Counted from the first letter of the stretch, positions 1 through 7,693 are shown. The stretch: DNA of 28,790 nt from an uncultured bacterium (GCA_905215655.1 CAJMQT010000006.1:1-28790); one strand, 5' to 3'. Program-made: numbers and translations. The notes: generated by a model from the sequence alone, not told the origin.

Positions 1-40
1 ACCCGCCGACTTGTTTACTTTAAAAAAATAAAACAAAGCT

Positions 41-1132
41 ATGGAACATCCTGAAAACAACGAAGAATACAAAGGACTGACAGTAAACTCGGGCGTGGAG
101 CAGCCCGCCATAATCAATCCTTACCTGAAACGCAACCGCTTCAAGCGGCACGAACTGTCCGTTGCCGACATGGTTGAAGGCATATTGAAAGGCAACGTGA
201 CCGTGCTCAGCCAAGCCGTCACGCTGATAGAGAGCGTCAATCCCGACCATCAGAGCAAGGCTCAGGAGGTAATCGACCGCTGTCTGCCATACAGCGGAAA
301 GTCAATCCGCATCGGCATAAGCGGCGTGCCGGGCGCCGGCAAGAGTACTTCGATTGACGAGTTTGGCGTCCATCTGCTCGACAGGACGGGCGGAAAGCTC
401 GCCGTTCTCGCCATCGACCCCAGTTCGGAGCGGTCGAAAGGCAGTATCCTCGGTGACAAGACGCGCATGGAAAAACTGGCGCAGAGACCGGAGTCGTTCA
501 TCCGTCCCAGTCCGACGGCAGGCTCTCTTGGCGGCGTGGCACGCAAGACGCGCGAAACGATAATACTCTGCGAGGCGGCAGGCTACGACAAGATATTCGT
601 CGAGACGGTAGGTGTGGGACAGAGCGAGACGGCATGTCACTCGATGGTAGACTTCTTCCTGCTCATCCAACTTGCCGGTACGGGCGACGAGCTTCAAGGC
701 ATAAAGCGCGGCATTATGGAGATAGCCGACGGCATAGCGATAAACAAATGCGACGGCGAAAACGTCGACAAGTGTCATCTTGCGGCGACAAGTTTCCGCA
801 ATGCGCTCCACTTCTTCCCCGCCCCCGACAGCGGATGGCAGCCCAAGGTGTTGTGTTACAGCGGCTTTTACGGCACCGGAATAAAAGAGATATGGGACAT
901 GGTGTACGAATATATCGACTTTGTCAAGGCGAACGGATACTTTGATTTCCGCCGCAACGAACAGAGTAAATACTGGATGTACGAAACGATTAACGAACAG
1001 TTGCGCGGCAGTTTCTACAACGACGAGGAGATACGCCAACGCCTCGCAGCGTCGGAGCGCGCCGTGCTTGCAGGCGAAAAGACGAGCTTCGCCGCCGCAA
1101 GAGAACTTTTAGACATTTATTTTAATTCCTGA
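41..1132 (+). CDS. meaB: MeaB/ArgK-family GTPase, methylmalonyl-CoA mutase chaperone
   Basis: A cytosolic G3E-type GTPase of 363 residues, close to the usual family length of about 330-370. Family members protect adenosylcobalamin-dependent methylmalonyl-CoA mutase and gate its cofactor loading. Visible motifs are the Walker A loop GVPGAGKS (residues 95-102), the segment LAIDPSSERSKGSILGDKTR (123-142), the switch region ETVGVGQSE (188-196) and the guanine-specificity motif NKCD (235-238). The first ATG at 41 gives a family-like N-terminus. It ends five bases before ispH, so the two are probably cotranscribed. The mutase subunits are not in the window; they could lie to the left. The family assignment is firm. 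The mutase partnership is inferred from the family. Confidence 0.95.
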   Translation: MEHPENNEEYKGLTVNSGVEQPAIINPYLKRNRFKRHELSVADMVEGILKGNVTVLSQAVTLIESVNPDHQSKAQEVIDRCLPYSGKSIRIGISGVPGAGKSTSIDEFGVHLLDRTGGKLAVLAIDPSSERSKGSILGDKTRMEKLAQRPESFIRPSPTAGSLGGVARKTRETIILCEAAGYDKIFVETVGVGQSETACHSMVDFFLLIQLAGTGDELQGIKRGIMEIADGIAINKCDGENVDKCHLAATSFRNALHFFPAPDSGWQPKVLCYSGFYGTGIKEIWDMVYEYIDFVKANGYFDFRRNEQSKYWMYETINEQLRGSFYNDEEIRQRLAASERAVLAGEKTSFAAARELLDIYFNS

Positions 1133-1137
1133 AAGAC

Positions 1138-2004
1138 ATGCACTCTGAATTAAAGACCGAGCTTGACAGCGGCAGCGGCTTCTGCTTCGGCGTGACAACT
1201 GCTATACGTAAAGCGGAAGAAGAGCTTGCCGCGGGCAAGACGTTATACTGCCTCGGCGACATCGTTCACAACGGAATGGAATGTGAGCGGTTGCGGAAGA
1301 TGGGGCTTATCACCATCAACCACGACGAGATGAAACAGCTGCACGGCGTGAAAGTGCTGTTGCGCGCACATGGCGAACCGCCCGAAACATACGAGCTGGC
1401 ACGGCAGAACGGCATAGAGATAATCGACGCCACATGCCCCGTCGTACTGCAACTGCAACGCAGGATAAAGCGTCAGTATGATGCGAACGCCAACGCTCAG
1501 ATCGTGATTTTCGGCAAACCGGGACATGCGGAGGTGCTCGGACTGGTGGGACAGACCGAAAGCCGTGCCGTGGTGATAGCCGGCATAGAGGACGCCAAGC
1601 GTCTCGACTTCACCCGCGACATTTATCTGTATTCTCAAACGACAAAATCGCTCGACGAGTTTCACCGCATCATCGAATACATCCGCGGGCACATTGCACC
1701 CGAAGCGACGTTCAAGAGTTTTGACACCATCTGCCGGCAGGTGGCGAACCGCATGCCCAACATCAGCTCGTTTGCCAAGCGTCACGACCTCATTCTCTTT
1801 GTCTGCGGGCGCAAGAGCAGCAACGGCAGGGTGCTGTTCAACGAGTGTAAGAGTGTAAACCCTAACAGCCGGCTCATAGAGGGACCGGAAGAGATTGACC
1901 CGCAATGGCTGGACGGCGTCACGACCGTAGGTATCTGCGGCGCCACGAGCACCCCGAAATGGCTCATGGAGCAGTGCAGAGACAGGATAACGGCAGTTAA
2001 ATAA
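1138..2004 (+). CDS. ispH: 4-hydroxy-3-methylbut-2-enyl diphosphate reductase
   Basis: Last enzyme of the MEP isoprenoid pathway: an iron-sulfur protein that reduces HMBPP to IPP and DMAPP in the cytosol. At 288 residues it has the standard length. The three cluster-ligand cysteines are C16 (GFCFGV), C100 (DATCPVV) and C199 (DTICRQ). Substrate-pocket residues are visible as H44 (DIVHN), H78 (RAHGEPP) and H130/E132 (KPGHAEV). The ATG at 1138 follows the meaB stop by five bases, so the pair is likely an operon. The polyprenyl diphosphate synthase at 5145, which uses its products, is nearby but belongs to a separate transcript. Confidence 0.96.
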   Translation: MHSELKTELDSGSGFCFGVTTAIRKAEEELAAGKTLYCLGDIVHNGMECERLRKMGLITINHDEMKQLHGVKVLLRAHGEPPETYELARQNGIEIIDATCPVVLQLQRRIKRQYDANANAQIVIFGKPGHAEVLGLVGQTESRAVVIAGIEDAKRLDFTRDIYLYSQTTKSLDEFHRIIEYIRGHIAPEATFKSFDTICRQVANRMPNISSFAKRHDLILFVCGRKSSNGRVLFNECKSVNPNSRLIEGPEEIDPQWLDGVTTVGICGATSTPKWLMEQCRDRITAVK

Positions 2005-2074
2005 AAACCTGTTTCAATGGGGAAAACGAGATGACAGAATACGTCTCTCTAACTGATTGATAATCAGTATAATT

Positions 2075-2159
2075 GCAAAAGGCGGTCTTTTAGCTTCTAA
2101 AAGACCGCCTTTTGGCGTGTAAAAGCTTGCCTTTTAGAAGGTAAAAGGCAAGCTTTTGG
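2075..2159. repeat. Two tandem 41-bp modular palindromes (22-bp period)
   Basis: Four 19-bp units, each (G/C)(T/C)AAAAG, five variable bases, CTTTT(A/G)G, start at 2075, 2097, 2119 and 2141, exactly 22 bp apart with 3-bp spacers. The cores are GCGGT, ACCGC, CTTGC and GCAAG, so units 1/2 and 3/4 have reverse-complementary cores and fold into two hairpins (2077-2093 with 2097-2113; 2121-2136 with 2142-2157). The element lies between the convergent ispH and cmk genes and ends 48 bases from the cmk stop, so it may serve as a bidirectional terminator. The same architecture recurs at 15710-15772. This is read directly from the sequence; the function is unknown. Confidence 0.85.
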
Positions 2160-2207
2160 AAATCGATTGATATAATGTCGTGTCACAAGGGGCAGGATAC
2201 GGCGTTT

Positions 2208-2900
2208 TTACTGCCCCACCCTCTCACGGTATCTTGCTATCAGCCACGCTTTCTGTTGCTCTATCGTAAGCTCACTATTGTCCAGTTCGATGGCGTCGTC
2301 AGCCTTGCGCAGAGGCGACACTTCACGGTGAGAGTCGAGATAGTCGCGCTCCTTCACGTTCTTCAAGATACTGTCATAATCGGCGTCCATGCCTTTTGCC
2401 CTCAGCTCGTCGTAACGTCTGCGGGCGCGGACCTCGGCTGATGCGGTGACAAAAATTTTCAGTTCGGCGTCAGGAAAGACCACCGTGCCGATGTCTCTGC
2501 CGTCCATTATTACGCCTTTGTCCTTGCCTATACGGCGCTGTTGGGCAACAAGAGCCTCTCTGACAAAGGGCAGAGCGGCTATCGGACTGACCTTCGACGA
2601 TACCTCCATGGTGCGTATCTCGTCCTCCACGAGCCGCCCGTTAAGATACGTGTCGGGGCGTCCCGTACGGTCATTGTACTTGAACGATATTTCTATCTCG
2701 CCCATTCTGTCTTTCAGTTCGTCGGCATTAATGTTGCCTTCGGCGTCAAACAGCTTGTTCTGAATGGCGAAGAGCGTCACCGAACGATACATCGCGCCCG
2801 TGTCGACATATACGTATCCCAACTCACGTGCAAGGTCTTTCGCCATCGTACTCTTGCCGCACGACGAATGTCCGTCAATGGCTATGGAAATCTTTTTCAT
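2208..2900 (-). CDS. cmk: (d)CMP kinase (cytidylate kinase)
   Basis: Phosphorylates CMP and dCMP to the diphosphates with ATP in the cytosol. The protein has 230 residues, typical of bacterial Cmk. The nucleotide-binding loop is IAIDGHSSCGKST near the N-terminus, followed by YVDTGAMYR, the characteristic MDGRDIGTVVFPDA segment and the arginine-rich lid RARRRYDELR. The ATG at 2900 was chosen because translation starts at MKKISIAIDG as in homologs. The frame is open upstream only to a TTG at 2954 that overlaps the preceding gene. It is the last gene of a probable porQ-lipoprotein-cmk transcript. Confidence 0.95.
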   Translation of the reverse strand: MKKISIAIDGHSSCGKSTMAKDLARELGYVYVDTGAMYRSVTLFAIQNKLFDAEGNINADELKDRMGEIEISFKYNDRTGRPDTYLNGRLVEDEIRTMEVSSKVSPIAALPFVREALVAQQRRIGKDKGVIMDGRDIGTVVFPDAELKIFVTASAEVRARRRYDELRAKGMDADYDSILKNVKERDYLDSHREVSPLRKADDAIELDNSELTIEQQKAWLIARYRERVGQ

Positions 2901-2950
2901 GTTCCGAATATGTTGTTTGTTTGAATTCTTGTTGTCAGCGGTGCCGGATG

Positions 2951-3205
2951 TCAATGCTTTTTCAGCGGTTGCGACTCTTGTCTTTTCCGCTCCTTGTCTG
3001 CCTCTTTCATCTGTTTTTCAACATCCACACCGTATTTCTTGTTGTCACTCCGCTGCGACGGTGTCTTCACCTCCGTATCGGGAGAGCTCAAAAGGGTTTG
3101 TATCACCTCGCCGGAGGTGCCTTCAAAAATGCCGCACGACGAAAGGCTGTAATAACAACGTGCGCTAAATGCCGCCGCGACGATGGTTCTGAAAGCTTTT
3201 GTCAT
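2951..3205 (-). CDS. Small putative lipoprotein, function unknown
   Basis: An 84-residue protein starting MTKAFRTIVAAAF. It has a short hydrophobic stretch and a lipobox-like LSSC followed by GIFEG, so it is probably a lipoprotein anchored through that cysteine. The mature part is short, charged and rich in Lys, Glu and Gln (for example EKQMKEADKERKRQ). I do not recognise a family. The ATG at 3205 is chosen; an ATG at 3211 and a GTG at 3238 are also in frame. It sits 52 bases after porQ and 50 bases before cmk on the same strand, so it is likely in their operon. A link to T9SS is only suggested by position. Confidence 0.6.
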   Translation of the reverse strand: MTKAFRTIVAAAFSARCYYSLSSCGIFEGTSGEVIQTLLSSPDTEVKTPSQRSDNKKYGVDVEKQMKEADKERKRQESQPLKKH

Positions 3206-3257
3206 CGACATACAGATATGGTTTTGACGGTTTGTCACCTTATAAATAATGTACGGT

Positions 3258-4205
3258 TCAGAGCGTATAGGTGACGTTCACAAGCAGCGAACTTGACGAG
3301 ACGTGGTACTTTCCGTAACCGAGCTGCACCTTGAAACGTTCGAGCTGCAAGCCCGCTCCGAAGGACAGACCGGCTCCGTGGCTGCTCTCTTCGTCCTCAC
3401 CGCCCATAATCTTCATCTCGTCGGCACGGCGGAAGTTGTATCCCGCAGCAACGTAAATCTGGTCGGAGAAGAGTATGTCGACACCCGCCACAAGGTGATT
3501 GATGAACTTATAGTTCCAATGGTTCAGGTCGACAAGCGTCGCCGACACTCTGAAAGGCAGCGTGCCGAACCGCTTGCTGGCGCCCACTTGCAGGTCGAGG
3601 GGCATCTTGTCGTACTCGTCGTCATACGCCTTGATCTGTCCTCCGAGGTTTTTCGCCACCACGGACACCGACCATTCGCGCTCCGGATCATAGTAGTTGG
3701 CGCCCAAGTCAACGCCCACGGCGTACGAACTGTAATCTCCGATGTACGAAGCAATCATCCTTGCCGTTATTCCTCCTACGATCCTTTCGCCCAACATGTA
3801 GCTGAAAGCGCCGCTTATCGCAATGTCCTTAGCCGAGAAGTCGCCCGTCTGGACGTTGTTCTCGTCGGTTTCCTTCATCGAACCGTAGTCCATGTATTGC
3901 GCCATGACCGCCACCGACGCCTTTTCTTTTATTATTCTGTTATACATCGCGCTCGCCGTCGTGGCACCCTTCATGTAAGTCATGAAGTTAAGGTTTATGC
4001 TCTTGTCGCTCACGGAAGAGAGCAGCGCCGGATTGCCGAACACGAGCGAGGGGTCATCTTCAATTATTGTGATATTGTATCCGCCAAGAGCCGCGGCGTG
4101 GGCGCTTACCGGAAGACGTAAGAAGTTATATCCTGTTTGACTCTCCTGAGCGTCGGCAGCAACAGCGAAAAGCGCCAGCAGGAGCGTGAAAACATACTTT
4201 TTCAT
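3258..4205 (-). CDS. porQ: Type IX secretion system protein PorQ
   Basis: A 315-residue outer-membrane beta-barrel protein with a signal peptide ending near AVAADAQ. In Porphyromonas gingivalis PorQ works with PorU, PorV and PorZ in the surface complex that cleaves and attaches T9SS cargo to A-LPS; that role is family knowledge. Support here is the PorV/PorQ-like N-terminus (YNFLRLPVSAHAAALGG, DDPSLVFGNPALLS), many amphipathic beta strands and the C-terminal VTYTL. The ATG at 4205 gives the signal peptide directly. It is the first gene of a minus-strand unit with the lipoprotein and cmk, and it lies about 3.5 kb from the main T9SS operon. Confidence 0.88.
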   Translation of the reverse strand: MKKYVFTLLLALFAVAADAQESQTGYNFLRLPVSAHAAALGGYNITIIEDDPSLVFGNPALLSSVSDKSINLNFMTYMKGATTASAMYNRIIKEKASVAVMAQYMDYGSMKETDENNVQTGDFSAKDIAISGAFSYMLGERIVGGITARMIASYIGDYSSYAVGVDLGANYYDPEREWSVSVVAKNLGGQIKAYDDEYDKMPLDLQVGASKRFGTLPFRVSATLVDLNHWNYKFINHLVAGVDILFSDQIYVAAGYNFRRADEMKIMGGEDEESSHGAGLSFGAGLQLERFKVQLGYGKYHVSSSSLLVNVTYTL

Positions 4206-4227
4206 CTCTATCTGTTATTTTTTAGGG

Positions 4228-4235
4228 CAAAGATA
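4228..4235 (-). promoter_or_regulatory. Predicted -7 box for porQ
   Basis: Reading the minus strand, TATCTTTG matches the Bacteroidetes sigma-ABfr -7 consensus TAnnTTTG. It lies 22 bases before the porQ ATG. No good -33 TTTG is found at the usual 19-21 bp spacing. Confidence 0.5.
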
Positions 4236-4368
4236 CACCTTTTTTCAAATATCTGAATTACATTTGTAGCATAAAAGCAAGGCATCTTGCGCATTATCAT
4301 TAACAATAACGCAAAAAACGGCGGATTAGTATATTCCGCCCGTAAGGTATTAATTCTCACAACGATAA

Positions 4369-5109
4369 GTGGACTCCGGAAAATCATATAACGACTCTTT
4401 GGAGCGCGGACGCGCATCGGGCTTTCTCTTGGGGCTGGTCGTGGTGCTCTCAACTCTGCTCGTGCTGCTCGAACTGACGACGCGCGACAGCTCGTATGAC
4501 GCCGAAGCCGACGCCATCGAAGACCTCTCGCAAGACGTTGAGATAATGCCGTTCTTGCAGCGGAAGGACATGATAGCCGCCGTAACGCAAAAGACGAAAC
4601 CGGCAATAACAGAGCGTGTGAGAGCCGTGGAGAACGACGTTGAAGAGACGACCGACGACAAACGAGACGAAGAGGAGACTGCCGACACGAAGGGGAACGC
4701 CGAGGGCGAGACATCGGCAGAGAGCTCGACAGCCGACAAAACGGAAGAAACGACGACGGCTCTGTCGCCCGTTGCCGTCGACGAGAACGATAACCCGCTC
4801 GACTTCCACGTGGTGGAAAGGTTGCCGGAGTTTCCCGGCGGCATGGTGGAATTTATGAAATGGCTCACCAAGAACCTGCGTTATCCGCCGCTGGCACAGC
4901 AACAGAAGATGCAGGGAAAGGTGCTCGTGGCTTTCGTCATCAACAAAGACGGCACAATATCAAGCCCGAAGGTGGTGACGTCAGGCGGTCAGGAGTTTGA
5001 CCGCGAGGCGCTCCGCGTGATACGGATAATGCCGAAATGGGCGCCGGGAGAGGACCACGGAAAGCCTTGCCGCACGTATTTCCGCATTCCGATAGTATTC
5101 AAACTGTGA
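4369..5109 (+). CDS. TonB-family energy transducer
   Basis: A 246-residue inner-membrane protein with one N-terminal membrane segment (about 17-38, FLLGLVVVLSTLLVLLEL), a periplasmic linker and a C-terminal TonB domain (about 150-246). The TonB domain shows PEFPGGMVEFMKWL, LRYPP (170-174) and VAFVINKDGTI. The start is GTG at 4369. An in-frame TAA lies directly before it at 4366-4368, and the next in-frame methionine (residue 60) would lose the membrane anchor. The linker is strongly acidic and Thr/Glu-rich instead of proline-rich. The prenyl synthase gene starts 35 bases downstream. It could energise SusC-type transporters such as the one in this window, but that pairing is inference. Confidence 0.88.
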   Translation: MDSGKSYNDSLERGRASGFLLGLVVVLSTLLVLLELTTRDSSYDAEADAIEDLSQDVEIMPFLQRKDMIAAVTQKTKPAITERVRAVENDVEETTDDKRDEEETADTKGNAEGETSAESSTADKTEETTTALSPVAVDENDNPLDFHVVERLPEFPGGMVEFMKWLTKNLRYPPLAQQQKMQGKVLVAFVINKDGTISSPKVVTSGGQEFDREALRVIRIMPKWAPGEDHGKPCRTYFRIPIVFKL

Positions 5110-5144
5110 CCTTAATCCTTGAAACAATAAAACAAACCGACACT

Positions 5145-6119
5145 ATGTTAACAGCAAAAGAAATCCTCGAAAAAATCAATTCGTATCTCGACAACATGCC
5201 GTATGACCGCCGTCCGACGAGCCTTTACGAACCGGTAAAGTATGTTCTCTCTATCGGCGGCAAGCGTATCCGCCCGTCTTTAATGCTCATGGCGTACAAC
5301 ATGTACAAAGACGAGCCGGAAACAATTCTGCCGGTGGCATGCGGATTGGAGACATATCATAATTATACGCTGCTCCACGACGACCTTATGGACAACGCGG
5401 AGATGCGCCGCGGACATCAGACGGTACACCTGAAATGGGACGCCAACACGGCTATCCTGTCGGGAGACAGCATGCTCGTGCTTGCATATCAGCGCATAGC
5501 GCAATGTGACCCGTCAAAACTGAAAGCCGTGCTCGACATCTTCACGGAGACGGCTCTTGAAATAGGAGAAGGACAGCAGTATGACATGGACTTTGAGACG
5601 CGCACCGACGTGACCGAGGAAGAGTACATCGAGATGATCCGTTTGAAGACAAGCGTGCTCCTTGCGTGCGCCCTCAAACTGGGCGCCGTCCTCGCCGACG
5701 CGCCTGAAAAGGACGCCGATGCGCTGTATAAGTTTGGCGAACAGATGGGACTTGCATTCCAGTTGCAGGACGACTTCCTTGACGTCTACGGCGACCCGGC
5801 GGTGTTCGGCAAGGCAATAGGCGGCGATATTCTCTGCAACAAGAAGACTTACATGCTGATAAACGCCTTCAACCGTGCCGACGAGAGCCGCCGCAACGAA
5901 CTTCTAAAATGGGTAACGGCGGAGCACTTTGACCCGAAAGAGAAGATATCTGCCGTCACTTCGATATACAACGAGCTGGGTATCAACCGCTTGGCGGAGG
6001 AGAAAATAGATTATTACTTCGAGCAAAGCCGCAAACATCTTGCCGGCGTCAACATCTCCGACGACCGTAAGAGAGTGCTCGAGGCATACACCGAGGCAAT
6101 GATGAAAAGAAAGGTTTAA
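5145..6119 (+). CDS. Polyprenyl diphosphate synthase
   Basis: A 324-residue all-helical trans-prenyltransferase that condenses IPP onto allylic diphosphates. The two aspartate-rich motifs are DDLMD (in LLHDDLMDNAEMRRG) and DDFLD (in LAFQLQDDFLDVYGD). GGKRIRP near residue 40 is the IPP-binding region. The ATG at 5145 was chosen because longer readings of the frame run back into the tonB gene. Product chain length cannot be read safely: the residues before the first motif (HNYTLLH) allow a C15-C20 or longer product. It is cotranscribed with or closely follows the TonB gene, and a terminator hairpin follows 9 bases after its stop. Confidence 0.93.
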   Translation: MLTAKEILEKINSYLDNMPYDRRPTSLYEPVKYVLSIGGKRIRPSLMLMAYNMYKDEPETILPVACGLETYHNYTLLHDDLMDNAEMRRGHQTVHLKWDANTAILSGDSMLVLAYQRIAQCDPSKLKAVLDIFTETALEIGEGQQYDMDFETRTDVTEEEYIEMIRLKTSVLLACALKLGAVLADAPEKDADALYKFGEQMGLAFQLQDDFLDVYGDPAVFGKAIGGDILCNKKTYMLINAFNRADESRRNELLKWVTAEHFDPKEKISAVTSIYNELGINRLAEEKIDYYFEQSRKHLAGVNISDDRKRVLEAYTEAMMKRKV

Positions 6120-6128
6120 GAATGATAA

Positions 6129-6180
6129 AGCCTCTCCCCGACCCCTTTGAGCGTATCGGCGGAGAGGCTCTTTGTTTTTT
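6129..6180 (+). terminator. Rho-independent terminator ending at the tatD ATG
   Basis: The 9-bp stem AGCCTCTCC (6129-6137) pairs with GGAGAGGCT (6161-6169) and is extended inside by CCGA/TCGG. The T-tract TTTGTTTTTT (6171-6180) follows, and tatD's ATG is at 6181. It should end transcripts coming from the prenyl synthase gene. Confidence 0.8.
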
Positions 6181-6960
6181 ATGATTAACTACATCGACAC
6201 ACATATTCACCTTGACGGCGCGGAGTTTGACGACGACCGCGACGAGGTGGTGGCGCGGGCGAAGGCTGCCGGCGTCACGAAAATGTTTATTCCGGCGATA
6301 GATTTGCCGTCAACCGATGGCGTGGTTGCCGTCTGTGAGCGCTATCCGGACTTCGCCTACCCCATGGCAGGTCTGCATCCGGAGGAGGTGAGAGGCGACT
6401 GGCAGGACGTATTGAGGCAGATAAGGATGCGGATTGACGCCAAGGACGCGCCGTATATAGCCATCGGCGAGGTGGGTCTGGACTATTATTGGAGCCGTGA
6501 GTTTGAGGATGAGCAGCTGAAAGCCTTTGAAGAGCAAGTCAGATGGTCGGTAGAGACGCGGTTGCCGCTGATGATTCACTGTCGCAAGGCACAGAATGAG
6601 ATGGTGCGTCTGTTGCGAAGATACGAGAAAGAGCTGCCCGGAGGCGTGTTCCATTGCTTTACGGGGAACGACAAGGAGGCTGCCGAACTGCTGTCGTTCG
6701 ACAGATTTGTATTGGGCATAGGAGGCGTACTGACGTTCAAGAGTTCGCACCTGCCGGAGGTGTTGCCCGCCGTTCCGCTCGAAAGAATAGTGCTTGAAAC
6801 AGACGCTCCGTACATGGCGCCCGTCCCGATGCGGGGCAAGCGCAACGAGAGCGCGTTCATCCGCCACGTGATAAGCCGGCTTGCGGAGTGTTACGGAGTA
6901 AGCGAAGAAACGGTTGCCGACGTCACAACAGAGAACGTAAAACGCGTGTTTTTCTCTTAG
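6181..6960 (+). CDS. TatD-family metal-dependent hydrolase
   Basis: A 259-residue TIM-barrel protein of the TatD nuclease family, members of which act as 3'-5' exonucleases or D-aminoacyl-tRNA deacylases in the cytosol. Metal-ligand motifs are visible in order: DTHIHLD at the N-terminus, AGLHPEEV, AIGEVGLDYYW, MIHCRKA, FHCFTG and VLETDAPYM. The ATG at 6181 matches the family start. An upstream in-frame TTG at 6172 lies inside the terminator T-tract and is unlikely. Because the terminator abuts the ATG, expression needs readthrough or a promoter inside the preceding gene or hairpin. The substrate cannot be predicted from sequence. Confidence 0.93.
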   Translation: MINYIDTHIHLDGAEFDDDRDEVVARAKAAGVTKMFIPAIDLPSTDGVVAVCERYPDFAYPMAGLHPEEVRGDWQDVLRQIRMRIDAKDAPYIAIGEVGLDYYWSREFEDEQLKAFEEQVRWSVETRLPLMIHCRKAQNEMVRLLRRYEKELPGGVFHCFTGNDKEAAELLSFDRFVLGIGGVLTFKSSHLPEVLPAVPLERIVLETDAPYMAPVPMRGKRNESAFIRHVISRLAECYGVSEETVADVTTENVKRVFFS

Positions 6961-6979
6961 GAGAGAAAGAGGTTTTAAA

Positions 6980-7057
6980 TTAAGAATTAAGAGTTAAGAA
7001 TTAAGAAAATATGCAACAAAACTGTTTTTCTTAATTCTTAACTCTTAATTCTTAATT
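6980..7057. repeat. Inverted heptamer array with a perfect 32-bp stem
   Basis: Four heptamers TTAAGA(A/G) at 6980-7007 are mirrored by four reverse-complement heptamers at 7028-7055. Together with flanking bases the arms 6978-7009 and 7026-7057 pair perfectly over 32 bp around a 16-base loop. It lies between the convergent tatD and beta-barrel genes, so it may act as a bidirectional terminator. Related arrays are at 15955, 22408 and 28576. Confidence 0.9.
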
Positions 7058-7066
7058 AAAGTTTCT

Positions 7067-7693
7067 TTAAAAGTAATATGCCGCCGATATCTGCCATGAG
7101 TTGGCACGACCGCGGAAAGCGGTCTTTGTTCCTTCGAGGACAGTAACCTCGCCGGTTTTTCCGCATGCGATGTTATAGTTGGCGCCCACTTGCAGGTGGT
7201 TGAGCAGCATTACTCCGGCACCTACATTTATGCTGAGATTTGACGTCTTGAACTTCCACTCGGCTGCGTCCTCATATAATTTGGTGCTCTTTGAGCCGAG
7301 GTTGAAACCGAACTGGGGACCTGCCGCGAAGTAGATTGCAGCCAAGTCGCCCAAACCTAAGTCATAACGCAGGTTCACGGGGATGTTTATCGACTTCTGA
7401 GTGATTTTCTTTCCTTTTACGATACCTTCGTCTTCAGCGTTAATGTCATCCGTCTCAGCGCTGCGCTGGTCGTAAAGTGCAGAGGCGTCGACGCCGAGTC
7501 CTACGACAGGAATTTTGATTTTAAGGGTCGGACCGATAAAAAATCCTGTCTGGTTGGATGTTTTCACGACGTCCTTGCTGAACGACATATCTGTAATATT
7601 CAGACCTCCTTTGACACCGAACTTGATCTGTGCTCCGGCAGGAACGGCAAAAGCTGTTGCCGCAATGACGATTAAAGTAAGTAATTTCTTCAT
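7067..7693 (-). CDS. Outer-membrane beta-barrel (porin-family) protein
   Basis: A 208-residue protein with a clear signal peptide (MKKLLTLIVIAATAFAVPAGAQ). After it come glycine- and aromatic-rich alternating strands typical of small eight-stranded barrels in Bacteroidetes (KFGVKGGLNITDM, IYFAAGPQFGFNLG, LQVGANYNIACGKTGE). The C-terminus ISAAYYF ends in the phenylalanine used in outer-membrane assembly. It resembles the porin family or PorT-like barrels, but I cannot identify it as PorT. It lies 66 bases after porN on the same strand, with a terminator hairpin in between, so it may be expressed partly by readthrough. The specific function is unknown. Confidence 0.8.
   Translation of the reverse strand: MKKLLTLIVIAATAFAVPAGAQIKFGVKGGLNITDMSFSKDVVKTSNQTGFFIGPTLKIKIPVVGLGVDASALYDQRSAETDDINAEDEGIVKGKKITQKSINIPVNLRYDLGLGDLAAIYFAAGPQFGFNLGSKSTKLYEDAAEWKFKTSNLSINVGAGVMLLNHLQVGANYNIACGKTGEVTVLEGTKTAFRGRANSWQISAAYYF

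Noticed and set aside
2075..2159. CRISPR array
   Set aside because: The period is regular (22 bp), but the spacers are only three bases and the variable cores are paired complements; there are no cas genes.
2901..2954. Upstream TTG start for cmk
   Set aside because: It would overlap the preceding gene and add 18 residues before the conserved MKKISIAIDG start.
3303..4121. A 272-codon plus-strand open frame opposite porQ
   Set aside because: Its translation is rich in His, Arg and Val with no recognisable domain, while the opposite strand encodes a clear PorQ.
6172..6180. TTG start for tatD
   Set aside because: It lies in the terminator T-tract and adds only three residues; the ATG at 6181 matches the family N-terminus.
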